DNA from: CANLBN01 sp965230205
GTDB lineage: Bacteria > Pseudomonadota > Gammaproteobacteria > Pseudomonadales > Cellvibrionaceae
Assembly: GCA_965230205.1 (NCBI GenBank)
Contig: OZ245996.1
Coordinates: 2,728,001 to 2,792,000 of the forward strand
Length of the DNA stretch: 64,000 nt
Direction: 5' to 3'
The notes under the pieces were generated by a model. It worked only from the letters and a program-made list of their open reading frames with translations. It made no database searches and had not been told where the DNA came from. This document shows, piece by piece, positions 17,648 to 25,981 of the stretch. Within the stretch, counting starts at the first letter, position 1; each line of letters starts with the position of its first letter. Position numbers and translations under genes: made by a program.

Positions 17648-17664
17648 TTGGTATAAGTCTTGCC
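17648..17664 (+). promoter_or_regulatory. sigma-54-type promoter for the nitrate transporter
   Basis: TTGG, ten bases, then GC with TT before it (TTGGTATAAGTCTTGCC) gives exact -24/-12 spacing. The start would fall near 17675, about 38 bases before the ATG at 17713. Confidence 0.6.
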
Positions 17665-17712
17665 AAGAGTCAGCTTCATATGTGTATATAGATAATGATC
17701 GAGGCGAAATCG

Positions 17713-19182
17713 ATGACGACCGAAAAATTTAATTTGTTGGCATTCTCAGGAAAGATGAAGGTATTGCACCTTAGCTGGATTGCATTTTTTATTACTTTTG
17801 TTGTTTGGTTTAACTTGGCTCCTTTACTGCAATATTTGAAAGCAGATCTTGGCCTGACAACAGCGGAAATTAAGACATTGCTTATTCTGAATGTCGCTTT
17901 GACCATTCCTGCTCGTGTATTAATTGGTATGCTGACAGATAAATATGGCCCGCGTATTGTTTATTCTGCGTTATTGGCCATTTGTTCGATCCCCTGTTTT
18001 ATGTTTGCTATGGCAGATACTTTTGTTCAAGCAGCAATAGCACGCTTTTTGTTGGGCTTTATTGGTGCTGGTTTTGTAATTGGTATTCGTATGGTTTCGG
18101 AATGGTTTCCCGCTAATGAGTTGGGAACAGCTGAAGGAATTTATGGTGGTTGGGGTAACTTTGGTTCTGCAGCTGCAGCTTTCACATTGCCTGCTCTCGC
18201 ATTATGGTTAGGTGGAGAGGAAAATGGCTGGCGTTATGCGGTTGCTGTGACGGGTGTGATGAGTTTGTTATTTTCATTTATTTATTACAGCAATGTGAGT
18301 GACACTCCTAAGGGATCAACTTACTTTCGCCCTAAAAATATTGGCGCCATGGAAGTGACAAGTAAAGGCGACTTCTTTTTTCTATTAATAATGAAAGTGC
18401 CTATGTATGCCGCTTTGGCATTGTTGACATGGAAGTTGTCGCCAGCGGGCATTGGGATGTTAAGCGCAATTGTCGTGAACAGTACTTATGTAATTCTCAT
18501 GGCCGTATACTTATTGGAAGTTTATAAGGTATGGCAGTTAAATAAGAATGTTTTTGTTGAGCCTGTGCCTGAATTACATCGGTACCAATTTAAGCAAGTA
18601 GCCGTTTTAAATATTTTGTATTTTGCAACGTTTGGTTCTGAGCTGGCCGTTGTTTCCATGTTGCCTTTGTTTTTCGCTGAAACATTTGAATTAACGCCCG
18701 TTATTGCAGGTATGGTGGCTTCTGCTTATGCCTTTATGAATTTAATGTCGCGTCCAGCGGGTGGTTTAATTTCAGATAAATTTGGTCGTAAATCAACATT
18801 ATTAATTTTAACCGGCGGCCTTGCGGTTGGTTATTTCTTAATGTCTTTAGTCGATAGTAGCTGGGCTCTTTGGCTAGCCGTTGTTGCGGCAATGTTGTGT
18901 TCTTTCTTTGTTCAGTCTGGAGAGGGGGCGGTTTTTGCGGTTGTACCATTAATTAAGCGCCGCTTAACTGGGCAAATTGCAGGTATGACGGGAGCTTATG
19001 GTAATGTTGGTGCGGTAACGTATCTTACGGTTTTAACATTTGTTGATTACAGTACCTTCTTTATGGTGATTGCTGGCACTGCAGTACTTGGGTTTGTTGC
19101 GTTACTATTTATGAATGAGCCAAAAGGCCAAATTGCTGAAGTAAGAGCGGATGGTTCAGTAGAGTTAATTAATGTTTCATAG
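17713..19182 (+). CDS. narK: nitrate/nitrite transporter, MFS NNP family
   Basis: Inner-membrane major facilitator carrier of about 489 residues with twelve predicted helices. Family marks: a conserved Arg in GFVIGIRMVSEWF, the nitrate-signature-like GGWGNFGSA in the first half, and GAYGNVGAV in the second. The ATG at 17713 is preferred because GAGG lies eight bases upstream; an ATG at 17695 lacks a ribosome site. Neighbours point to nitrate uptake for assimilation (called nasA in some Pseudomonas annotations). A terminator separates it from the kinase gene. Confidence 0.92.
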   Translation: MTTEKFNLLAFSGKMKVLHLSWIAFFITFVVWFNLAPLLQYLKADLGLTTAEIKTLLILNVALTIPARVLIGMLTDKYGPRIVYSALLAICSIPCFMFAMADTFVQAAIARFLLGFIGAGFVIGIRMVSEWFPANELGTAEGIYGGWGNFGSAAAAFTLPALALWLGGEENGWRYAVAVTGVMSLLFSFIYYSNVSDTPKGSTYFRPKNIGAMEVTSKGDFFFLLIMKVPMYAALALLTWKLSPAGIGMLSAIVVNSTYVILMAVYLLEVYKVWQLNKNVFVEPVPELHRYQFKQVAVLNILYFATFGSELAVVSMLPLFFAETFELTPVIAGMVASAYAFMNLMSRPAGGLISDKFGRKSTLLILTGGLAVGYFLMSLVDSSWALWLAVVAAMLCSFFVQSGEGAVFAVVPLIKRRLTGQIAGMTGAYGNVGAVTYLTVLTFVDYSTFFMVIAGTAVLGFVALLFMNEPKGQIAEVRADGSVELINVS

Positions 19183-19210
19183 TCGTTATTTCGTATGAAC
19201 TACGGATTTT

Positions 19211-19244
19211 AAACAGCATTGTGTGAAAGCAGTGCTGTTTTTTT
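19211..19244 (+). terminator. terminator after the nitrate transporter
   Basis: AAACAGCATTG at 19211-19221 pairs with CAGTGCTGTTT at 19230-19240, an 11-bp stem with one T-G pair and an 8-base loop. The T-run continues to 19244. Confidence 0.85.
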
Positions 19245-19297
19245 ATTACTAGATTCGATTACTATAGCTTTATAAGTGTATAAGCGACTCAACACGT

Positions 19298-21034
19298 ATG
19301 ATTGCTCCAGATAAAAATAAAAAACTAAAGGTAACGTTTGGTGGTTTTAGTTCTGCTGGTCTTAAGCAGGAGAATCAAGATGCGTTTGGTGCTTTAGCGC
19401 CAAAAGGCAGCGCTAATTATTTAAAGGGTGCAGTTGCTTGTCTGGCCGATGGTGTCAGTTGCAGTGAAAATGCACAGCAAGCGAGCCAAATGGCAGTATC
19501 GCAATTCGTTGATGACTATTTCTCTACACCCGATACCTGGTCTGTGCGTACAGCCGCTTCCAAAATCTTATCGTCATTAAATTCATGGCTGTTTCATCAT
19601 GGCCAGCAGGTATCCGCAAAACACAATAGTTTTGTGACGACATTCAGTAGCATCATTTTTAAATCTAATACTGCCCACTTTTTTCATGTAGGCGATAGCC
19701 GAATTTATCGATACCGTGATAATCAGCGGCTAGAATTATTAACGAGAGATCATATTCAAAAAAATGGTGGGCGTACCTTATTGACTCGTGCTCTTGGGAT
19801 GGACGACCACCTAGAAATTGATTACAAACAGGAAGATATAGAGCTTAATGACATCTTTATTTTAACGAGTGATGGCGTTCACGAATTTGTATCTCCTGCT
19901 GAAATGCGTCAGGCAATAGAGGCTGATAATGATATCGAATCAACAGCAAAAACCATTGTCGAGCACGCATTGAATAGCGGTAGTGATGATAATCTGACTT
20001 GTTTGATCGTTAAGGTTGATGAACTGCCTGTAGCGACCATTGATGAAGTGCACCGTCAATTGACCCAGCTAGCTATTCCCCCGGTGATGGATGTGGGAAT
20101 GAAGATCGATGGCTACGAAATTAAGCGTGTTATTCACAGTGGAACTCGTAGCCATATTTACTTGGTGCAGCATCCGGAGCATAAGCGACCTTATATACTA
20201 AAAGCACCGTCACCGAATTTTTCAGAAGATGCACAATATCTCGAAGGCTTTATACGCGAGCAGTGGATTGGCTTGCGAGCGGATCATGACTCTATTATGA
20301 AAGTCTACGCGCCAAGCAATGATAGTCAATTTCTTTATTTACTTGCGGAATATATCGAAGGGCAGACATTACGCCAATGGATGCACGACAATAGGGACCA
20401 TATCTCTTTAGAAAAAATGCGCGAAATTGTTCAGGGTGTTGTTACCGGTTTGCGTGTATTTCGGCGAATGGAAATGATACATCGAGACCTGAAGCCAGAA
20501 AATATTATGATTTGTGACGATGGCCGAATTAAATTAATTGATTTTGGTACAGTGAAAGTCAGTGGCTTAAGTGAAATAACATCGCCTATTCGTGAAGATG
20601 TACCCGTCGGCTCAGTTGATTATATTGCCCCCGAATATTTATTAGAGGGGCAGGCGGATCATCGTTCAGATATCTTTTCATTGGGTGTTATTATTTATGA
20701 AATGTTATCTGGAAAGCTGCCTTATCAAATGAGCCATGCTCATCGCCGTACTCCCAAAAACTTGCTTGAATGGCGCTATCAGTCCATCAGGAATGATAAT
20801 GAAAATATACCTGAGTGGATTGATTGTGCATTACAAAAAGCAACACATCCTGCTTTTCAGCAGCGTTATGAAGCATTATCGGAATTAGTAAAAGATTTAT
20901 GTGAGCCCAATGCAAATTTGCTCGAAAAGCATCAGCGAGCGCCTTTAATAGAACGCAACCCTAAAGTGTTTTGGCAGTGCTTGTCTTTTGTGTTGGGTAT
21001 TATCATTATTTTGCAGTGGTTATTTTTAAAGTAA
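19298..21034 (+). CDS. fused PP2C phosphatase and Ser/Thr protein kinase with a C-terminal membrane anchor
   Basis: A 578-residue two-domain signalling protein. Residues about 10-235 form a PP2C phosphatase with metal-site motifs QENQDAFG, ADGVS, HVGDSRIY, SDGVHEF and GSDDNLT. Residues about 265-535 form a Hanks-type kinase: Lys in YILKAP, catalytic HRDLKPENIM, DFGTVK and the IAPEYLL segment; the glycine loop is degenerate (HSGTRSHIY). One hydrophobic helix at about 557-576 ends the protein, so the domains face the cytoplasm. A kinase gene of this kind also accompanies nirBD and nitrate genes in Pseudomonas (PA1782 region, from memory). Its target is unknown. Confidence 0.92.
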   Translation: MIAPDKNKKLKVTFGGFSSAGLKQENQDAFGALAPKGSANYLKGAVACLADGVSCSENAQQASQMAVSQFVDDYFSTPDTWSVRTAASKILSSLNSWLFHHGQQVSAKHNSFVTTFSSIIFKSNTAHFFHVGDSRIYRYRDNQRLELLTRDHIQKNGGRTLLTRALGMDDHLEIDYKQEDIELNDIFILTSDGVHEFVSPAEMRQAIEADNDIESTAKTIVEHALNSGSDDNLTCLIVKVDELPVATIDEVHRQLTQLAIPPVMDVGMKIDGYEIKRVIHSGTRSHIYLVQHPEHKRPYILKAPSPNFSEDAQYLEGFIREQWIGLRADHDSIMKVYAPSNDSQFLYLLAEYIEGQTLRQWMHDNRDHISLEKMREIVQGVVTGLRVFRRMEMIHRDLKPENIMICDDGRIKLIDFGTVKVSGLSEITSPIREDVPVGSVDYIAPEYLLEGQADHRSDIFSLGVIIYEMLSGKLPYQMSHAHRRTPKNLLEWRYQSIRNDNENIPEWIDCALQKATHPAFQQRYEALSELVKDLCEPNANLLEKHQRAPLIERNPKVFWQCLSFVLGIIIILQWLFLK

Positions 21035-21230
21035 GCGCTGATTATTATGTAATGTTTTACTGCAATAATTTCTTTGAGAGATGTTGTCTCAGTGTTACCA
21101 AGATCATTGGTGTTACATACTTTAAAACGCTTAACGATGCTGTTGGATACCTAAAGGCATCAATTTAAATAGCATCGCAAGCGCTATCAGTGAACCAAAA
21201 ACCTAATGTTTAGAGCGGCTCTTAACGTTG

Positions 21231-22370
21231 TTAATTAATACCATTGATCGCTCGTGAAACATGTTGGTACAGTTTGCGTGTTAGTTTATTGAGTACCAGA
21301 CGCAATAGCTGGGTAGTGATATCCTTAGCCGTTTCAACAACTTTCATACCCAGTGCGCGCATCATTTTTTTTACCAGCATTAACACCCAGACAGAAGTGC
21401 TAGCCGCAAGATCTATTCCTTTTTTTAGAATCATTGCTAAGCGGTCAACTGCCGTCATACCTGCTATGAATGTTACTGAAACACCGGTGATAACCTTATC
21501 CACTACATAGCTGATAGCATCATTGAGTTTATTCCAAAAAGTCGAGGTGTCTGTACTTTCTCTTGCATCACTTTCTAACCATTGTTTCACTGAGCCTGTT
21601 GAAGGGGCTGGTTTGATTAACTCTGGCCATTTTTTACCCCCTACGGATTTAATGTAGTTACCCATTTTATGAGCCCAGGGGTTGATAGACACACCGCCAT
21701 AAGGTAAGTGGTAGGGGTGGCCGGATGTAGGCGCATGTGTGTAGGGAAAGATGGGTATCATAGAGACAGGGTCATTACCATGGTACGCCCGGTGAATATT
21801 CTCAGGCAGCAAGGTAGTGGTTAACTTGGTTGCAAAGCCCCCAGCTGCAAAACCCACTCTAGGTGCCCCAAAGCTATACATTTTCACTTTTTTACTAAAG
21901 TTGTTAGCGGCCCAGTCTGCCGCTAGGTTGGCGACAGCGCCGCCCAGGCTATGGCCAATACAGTGTATGGTATGGCAGCCTTTTTGTTGATTAATAAAGC
22001 TTGCCAAATCCCCGATCATACTTTGAAAAATACTATTAAAACCTGCATGAACAGCGCTACCTGTTGTAGATGTTGTTATACCAATCCGAGCATTGGTTAA
22101 CCAGTCTGCGCCATACTTAGCAAAGGTACTGCCACGAAAGATTAGAAATATATCATTTTCAAAGTCACCAGCCCCCCGCGCGCAAATGCCAAAACTATCT
22201 TTAGTATTCAATAGGCGAGAACCAATTTGTGCGGTGAGTGTTTGATTATTCCCTTTTTTTTGTGAAAATTCAGATCTACTAAGAAAAATTCTAGTTAGTT
22301 GAAGTTTATTGTGCACCAGATATATTTCGTTTGCCATTTCAGATGCAAGTGTAGGCGTAACATGTCCCAT
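21231..22370 (-). CDS. class 3 lipase-family protein with hydrophobic C-terminal region
   Basis: A 379-residue alpha/beta-hydrolase of the Lipase_3 type. The nucleophile elbow is GHSLGGAVANLAAD (about residues 137-150), followed by SFGAPRVG and the acid region YHGNDPVSMIP; the catalytic His is probably in the HPYHLPYGG stretch. No signal peptide is visible. Residues about 285-350 contain amphipathic and hydrophobic helices that could insert into a membrane. It starts 24 bp after the end of an exported small protein that is duplicated upstream, an arrangement like a type VI secretion lipase effector with immunity genes. No secretion gene is in the window, so that role is inference. Confidence 0.85.
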   Translation of the reverse strand: MGHVTPTLASEMANEIYLVHNKLQLTRIFLSRSEFSQKKGNNQTLTAQIGSRLLNTKDSFGICARGAGDFENDIFLIFRGSTFAKYGADWLTNARIGITTSTTGSAVHAGFNSIFQSMIGDLASFINQQKGCHTIHCIGHSLGGAVANLAADWAANNFSKKVKMYSFGAPRVGFAAGGFATKLTTTLLPENIHRAYHGNDPVSMIPIFPYTHAPTSGHPYHLPYGGVSINPWAHKMGNYIKSVGGKKWPELIKPAPSTGSVKQWLESDARESTDTSTFWNKLNDAISYVVDKVITGVSVTFIAGMTAVDRLAMILKKGIDLAASTSVWVLMLVKKMMRALGMKVVETAKDITTQLLRLVLNKLTRKLYQHVSRAINGIN

Positions 22371-22394
22371 AGTATAAGCTCCTTAATATAGTTG

Positions 22395-22931
22395 TTAATC
22401 AATTTCCCAATGACAATTAGTACTAATAACACCTGCTATTTCATGTTTTACTCGGCGCGGTTCTTCAGTTAACTCACATCTCAGGTTTTTAGGCTTGCCG
22501 CCAAATTCTGTATATTCTCCTCGCTCAGTTTTACCACCTACCCAAATATGGTAGGTTTCATCTTGATATAGAATATTAATACCCTGATGAGATAAAAATT
22601 CGTGGGATGAAAGTATAGGAGTTCGATATTTGATTAGGATTGACTCAAAAGTAAAGTATCCCTCTTTGTCAGTCATGGCTGTATCTTCGTGGACCCCTGA
22701 TTGTGTTTGTAATTCGTATTGACGAACTATTTTAGTGTTGCTGACAGGTTCGCCCTTAAAAAGTAACTGGCCAGAAAAACCTGAAAAGGGGTAAGCGGGT
22801 TCCGCTTTAAGCATACCCATAAATTCTCCTCCTGTAGTGGGTAGTGATAGCAAGCAAAGGCCTGACAATAATAAGGTCAAGGTAAACAGCTTGTGTTGTT
22901 TTATACGATTCAGCATAGGTAATGAATCCAT
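22395..22931 (-). CDS. exported small protein, copy A (possible immunity protein)
   Basis: A 178-residue protein with an N-terminal signal sequence (HKLFTLTLLLSGLCLLSLP). The mature part opens with FSGFSGQLLFKGEPVSNTKI and DKEGYFTFESI, a carboxypeptidase-regulatory-like beta-sandwich pattern; DUF6795 comes to mind but was not searched. The ATG at 22931 is used, but an in-frame Met at residue 6 is an equally good start. It is a paralogue of the gene at 23193-23729; signal peptide and C-terminal GEYTEFGGKPKNL are conserved, the middle differs. It lies just upstream of the lipase. Confidence 0.75.
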   Translation of the reverse strand: MDSLPMLNRIKQHKLFTLTLLLSGLCLLSLPTTGGEFMGMLKAEPAYPFSGFSGQLLFKGEPVSNTKIVRQYELQTQSGVHEDTAMTDKEGYFTFESILIKYRTPILSSHEFLSHQGINILYQDETYHIWVGGKTERGEYTEFGGKPKNLRCELTEEPRRVKHEIAGVISTNCHWEID

Positions 22932-23051
22932 TGATTGGATGCTCTAAGGTCGTTAGTTGAGGGGATGCAATGACGATTGAAAATGTCATTAAAGGCAGAA
23001 TATGTATGACCAAGATCCCTCTCTGTTCATTTATTTTATAACCGCAGATGC
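22395..23051 (-). repeat. tandem duplication unit A
   Basis: About 657 bp covering copy A and roughly 120 bp of its upstream DNA. It is closely similar to unit B at 23193-23852 in the same orientation. The upstream part and the signal-peptide codons are the best conserved, so promoter and gene were duplicated together. Confidence 0.85.
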
Positions 23052-23192
23052 TACCTTGTTTTGTGATGCTAGTGTTATCTAATAGGGAAAAATGAGGACT
23101 AAATCACGTTTTGAGTTCTGTTAAAATACAAACTAATTCCTGTTTATTAACAAGACTCTTATTGGCTTTTTATTGCTAGGGTTATGCTTGTT

Positions 23193-23729
23193 TTAGTCAA
23201 CCTCCCAATGGCAGCTAGTACCTATAAAGCTTGCTACTTCATTTGTAACTTTACGTGGTTCCTCAGTCAGCTCACATGTTAAATTTTTGGGCTTACCTCC
23301 AAATTCTGTGTATTCGCCTAATTCACTTTTGGCTCCACCCCAAATTTGATACTGCTTATTTTGATATTCAACAAAGATTTCTTGATGTGATAAAAAATCA
23401 TGTGATGACAGTACGGGTGTGCGATGTTGAATAAGAATGGACTCAAAGGAAAAAAGACCTTCTTTATCTGTCATAGCAATATCTTCATGAAGTCCTGGTT
23501 TTGATTGGAGTTGATATTGTCGAATGATTTTAGTGTTACTGGCGGGCTTGCCTTCAAAGAGTAACTGGCCAGAAAAACCTGAAAAGGGGTAAGCGGGTTC
23601 CGCTTTAAGCATACCCATAAATTCTCCTCCTGTAGTGGGTAGTGATAGCAAGCAAAGGCTTGACAATAATAAGGCCAAGCTAAACAGCTTGTGTTGTTTT
23701 ATACGATTCAGCATAGGCAATGAATCCAT
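23193..23729 (-). CDS. exported small protein, copy B (possible immunity protein)
   Basis: A 178-residue paralogue of the protein encoded just downstream, with nearly the same signal peptide and GGEFMGMLKAEPAYPFSGFS segment. Differences cluster in the mature middle (for example LHEDIAMTDKEGLFSFESI and EIFVEYQNKQYQIWGG). Cysteines in LTCEL and SCHWEVD are kept in both copies and may form a disulphide in the periplasm. It has its own upstream region and is first in the probable three-gene run ending with the lipase. The function is unproven. Confidence 0.75.
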   Translation of the reverse strand: MDSLPMLNRIKQHKLFSLALLLSSLCLLSLPTTGGEFMGMLKAEPAYPFSGFSGQLLFEGKPASNTKIIRQYQLQSKPGLHEDIAMTDKEGLFSFESILIQHRTPVLSSHDFLSHQEIFVEYQNKQYQIWGGAKSELGEYTEFGGKPKNLTCELTEEPRKVTNEVASFIGTSCHWEVD

Positions 23730-23852
23730 TTCTTGGATGCTCTAAGGTCGTTAGTCGAGGGGGATGCAATGACGATTGAAAATGTCATTAAAGGCAGAAT
23801 ATATATGACCAAGATCCCTCTCTGTTCATTTATTTTATGACCACAGATATTA
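23193..23852 (-). repeat. tandem duplication unit B
   Basis: About 660 bp, the second copy of the unit at 22395-23051, including the gene and upstream DNA through the shared stretch near 23820-23850. The copies are separated by about 140 bp of unique sequence. Confidence 0.85.
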
Positions 23853-24045
23853 CAGCAGAACGGTTTTCTTTCCAACATCGCATGAACGCTTTGCAATATC
23901 CTTCTTTGCTATATAGCTATGGAGTATTAGTAAAATACTGCTAATTAAGAAAAAAACTTTGCTAGATTTGGCGCGATTTCGTACATTTCATTGAGTCATA
24001 TTTTTACAGTTCTGAAGGCTGTAGGAGATATCTATCGCAAATGAA

Positions 24046-24948
24046 ATGTTTGATGCAGTATTAGATTCTCTTGATACGCATGTGGTTGTAATTGATAGTG
24101 AAGGCTTTATCCATTATGTTAATAAGGCATGGGTAGATTTTGGTTTGAAGAATGGAGTCAGGGCTGATGCCAATTGGATAGGCGTAAATTATTTGTCAGT
24201 ATGTGCTTCTGCTGCAAATGATGGCGATATATCCTCTCTGGCTATTACTAGTGGTCTGCGATCAGTCATTGATCGAAAATTATCTGCTTTTTCCTATGAG
24301 TATCCTTGCCATAGTCCTACTGAAGATCGCTGGTATCTTTTTCGTATTGCGCCTCTTTACAATAAACTTAATCGCTTTGTTGTTTCCCACCATAATGTAA
24401 CACCGAATAAGCTGGTCGAGCGCCAAGCTGAGCGTTTGTCCTTAGAAGATCCCTTAACAGGGCTTTATAACCGCCGTGGTTTGGATGTGTTTGCGGGGGA
24501 AGAGTTTGCCAGGGCTATTCGCTATCAAACTGCAATTAGCATCATCATTATTGATATCGATCACTTTAAAGAATTCAACGATGCTTATGGTCATCACAAA
24601 GGTGATCAATGTTTAAATAATATAGCCGATGTTATTAAGCATTATGCCCGTCGGCCCGGTGATATAGCCGCTCGCATTGGGGGTGATGAATTTGTCTTAA
24701 TGCTTTCCCAAACGTCCAAAGAACATGCGATGGATATTGCGAATGGTATAAAAGAAAGTGTGCATGCGCTGACAATGATGATTTCCAATCAACAGCGAGT
24801 GACAATAAGTGCAGGTATTACAACACTGATACCCACTCCAGACAGTGATTACCACTATCTCATTTATCAGCAGGCAGATACCGCATTGTATATTGCTAAG
24901 AAAAAGCGTAATTCTGTTTTTGTTGTTGATGGCACCACAGAATATTAA
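24046..24948 (+). CDS. diguanylate cyclase with N-terminal PAS domain
   Basis: A 300-residue cytoplasmic protein. Residues 1-120 look like a PAS sensor (FDAVLDSLDTHVVVIDSEGFIHYVN, split here as FDAVLDSLDTHVV and IDSEGFIHYVN). Residues about 132-295 form a GGDEF domain with DPLTGLYNRRG, IDIDHFKEFND and RIGGDEFVLML. The active-site GGDEF is intact and RPGD five residues before it is a canonical product-inhibition I-site (RxxD). It should make cyclic di-GMP; a PilZ protein at 55606 is a possible receptor. The ATG at 24046 lacks a well-placed ribosome site. Confidence 0.9.
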   Translation: MFDAVLDSLDTHVVVIDSEGFIHYVNKAWVDFGLKNGVRADANWIGVNYLSVCASAANDGDISSLAITSGLRSVIDRKLSAFSYEYPCHSPTEDRWYLFRIAPLYNKLNRFVVSHHNVTPNKLVERQAERLSLEDPLTGLYNRRGLDVFAGEEFARAIRYQTAISIIIIDIDHFKEFNDAYGHHKGDQCLNNIADVIKHYARRPGDIAARIGGDEFVLMLSQTSKEHAMDIANGIKESVHALTMMISNQQRVTISAGITTLIPTPDSDYHYLIYQQADTALYIAKKKRNSVFVVDGTTEY

Positions 24949-25006
24949 GCTGGCACTGTCATCATTGTCTGGTATTCTCTTACTTCACACATAAGCCTTT
25001 AGTCTG

Positions 25007-25879
25007 ATGATCCAACAAATTGCACAATCGCTTTATTCGGGCTCTCCTGATGAATTGTTATACCACTACACGACTATAGGTGGTTTACAAGGTATTGTAG
25101 AAAGCCAGTGTTTGTGGGCAAGTGATGTCCGTTATATGAATGATTCCGCAGAATTGCAGTATATTATTCGGCTATTGCGTGAACGGAATGAAAGCACATC
25201 ATCGCCAATAGGTGAGGGCTCACAAGATAGAAGTTTACTTGCACAATTTATCGACTGGATAGAATACCGCATGACCAATGGTCATATGGTATTTGCTGCT
25301 TCTTTTCGGGCCAATGGCAATTTACTAAGCCAGTGGCGTGGCTATAGCCGCATAGGCAAGGGTGTTAGTATTGGTTTTAAAGGGAGTGATATTCAACAGT
25401 TGCTGACTGATAAGCAATTCCAGTTAGGCCGCTGTATTTATCGTCGGGAAGATCAAATAGCATTAATTGATCGCGTTCTTGATAGCCTTTCAACCATGAT
25501 TAAGCAGTTTGAGCTGGAAAACCCTGATACTGAGCGAGAATATTTCTTCAGCTTGATTGAAGCGGACATGTTGCGTATCGCTGCATTGCTTAAACATCCT
25601 TCATTTGCTGAAGAGGATGAGTGGCGTATTGTTTCACCAGTGATTACTGATTATCTATCAGCTCCTGTGAAATTCAGAGAAGGTAAGTCGATGTTGATTC
25701 CTTACTATGAATTTCCTTTGAGTTTGCAGAATGAGGCGATTCCCATTGAGCATTTATTTCTTGGGCCAACACCTAATAGTGCCTTATCATTAAACTCTAT
25801 TCGATTATATTTACGTAAGCAGGGTATCCAGTTGGATAAGGATATTACTTATTGTGATATTCCCTATCGTAATCGTTAA
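25007..25879 (+). CDS. DUF2971 family protein
   Basis: A 290-residue soluble protein with the DUF2971 pattern: LYHYTTIGGLQGIVES and LWASDVRYMNDSAEL at the N terminus, a central SQWRGYSRIGKGVSIGF, and EEDEWRIV late in the chain. The family is widespread and has no settled function. The HYT opening followed by LWAS and NDS recalls ADP-ribosyltransferase-like folds, which is only a suggestion. It stands alone, 58 bp after the diguanylate cyclase gene on the same strand. Confidence 0.82.
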   Translation: MIQQIAQSLYSGSPDELLYHYTTIGGLQGIVESQCLWASDVRYMNDSAELQYIIRLLRERNESTSSPIGEGSQDRSLLAQFIDWIEYRMTNGHMVFAASFRANGNLLSQWRGYSRIGKGVSIGFKGSDIQQLLTDKQFQLGRCIYRREDQIALIDRVLDSLSTMIKQFELENPDTEREYFFSLIEADMLRIAALLKHPSFAEEDEWRIVSPVITDYLSAPVKFREGKSMLIPYYEFPLSLQNEAIPIEHLFLGPTPNSALSLNSIRLYLRKQGIQLDKDITYCDIPYRNR

Positions 25880-25981
25880 AAATAAAACTAAATTTATGTA
25901 AGTGTTTATTGCATACTTGCCACATCTTGTTCTGGGTTGTTTTTCTTTCCTATTCCAAGTATTTCTATTAAAAGGGTAGTA

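Larger units (their letters stand above)
17304..17712. other. hemN-narK divergent control region
   Basis: A 409-bp spacer holding the hemN FNR box at one end and an NtrC-like dyad and sigma-54-type element for the nitrate transporter at the other. A frame of 88 codons crosses it at 17390-17656 but covers these sites and resembles nothing known, so it is not called. Confidence 0.7.

Noticed and set aside
17390..17656. 88-codon frame between hemN and the nitrate transporter
   Set aside because: It covers the NtrC-like dyad, has no ribosome site and resembles no known protein.
22807..23013. Small frames upstream of each duplicated exported protein (also 23708-23896)
   Set aside because: They share a stretch because the upstream DNA is duplicated, but they overlap the genes out of frame, end differently and lack ribosome sites.
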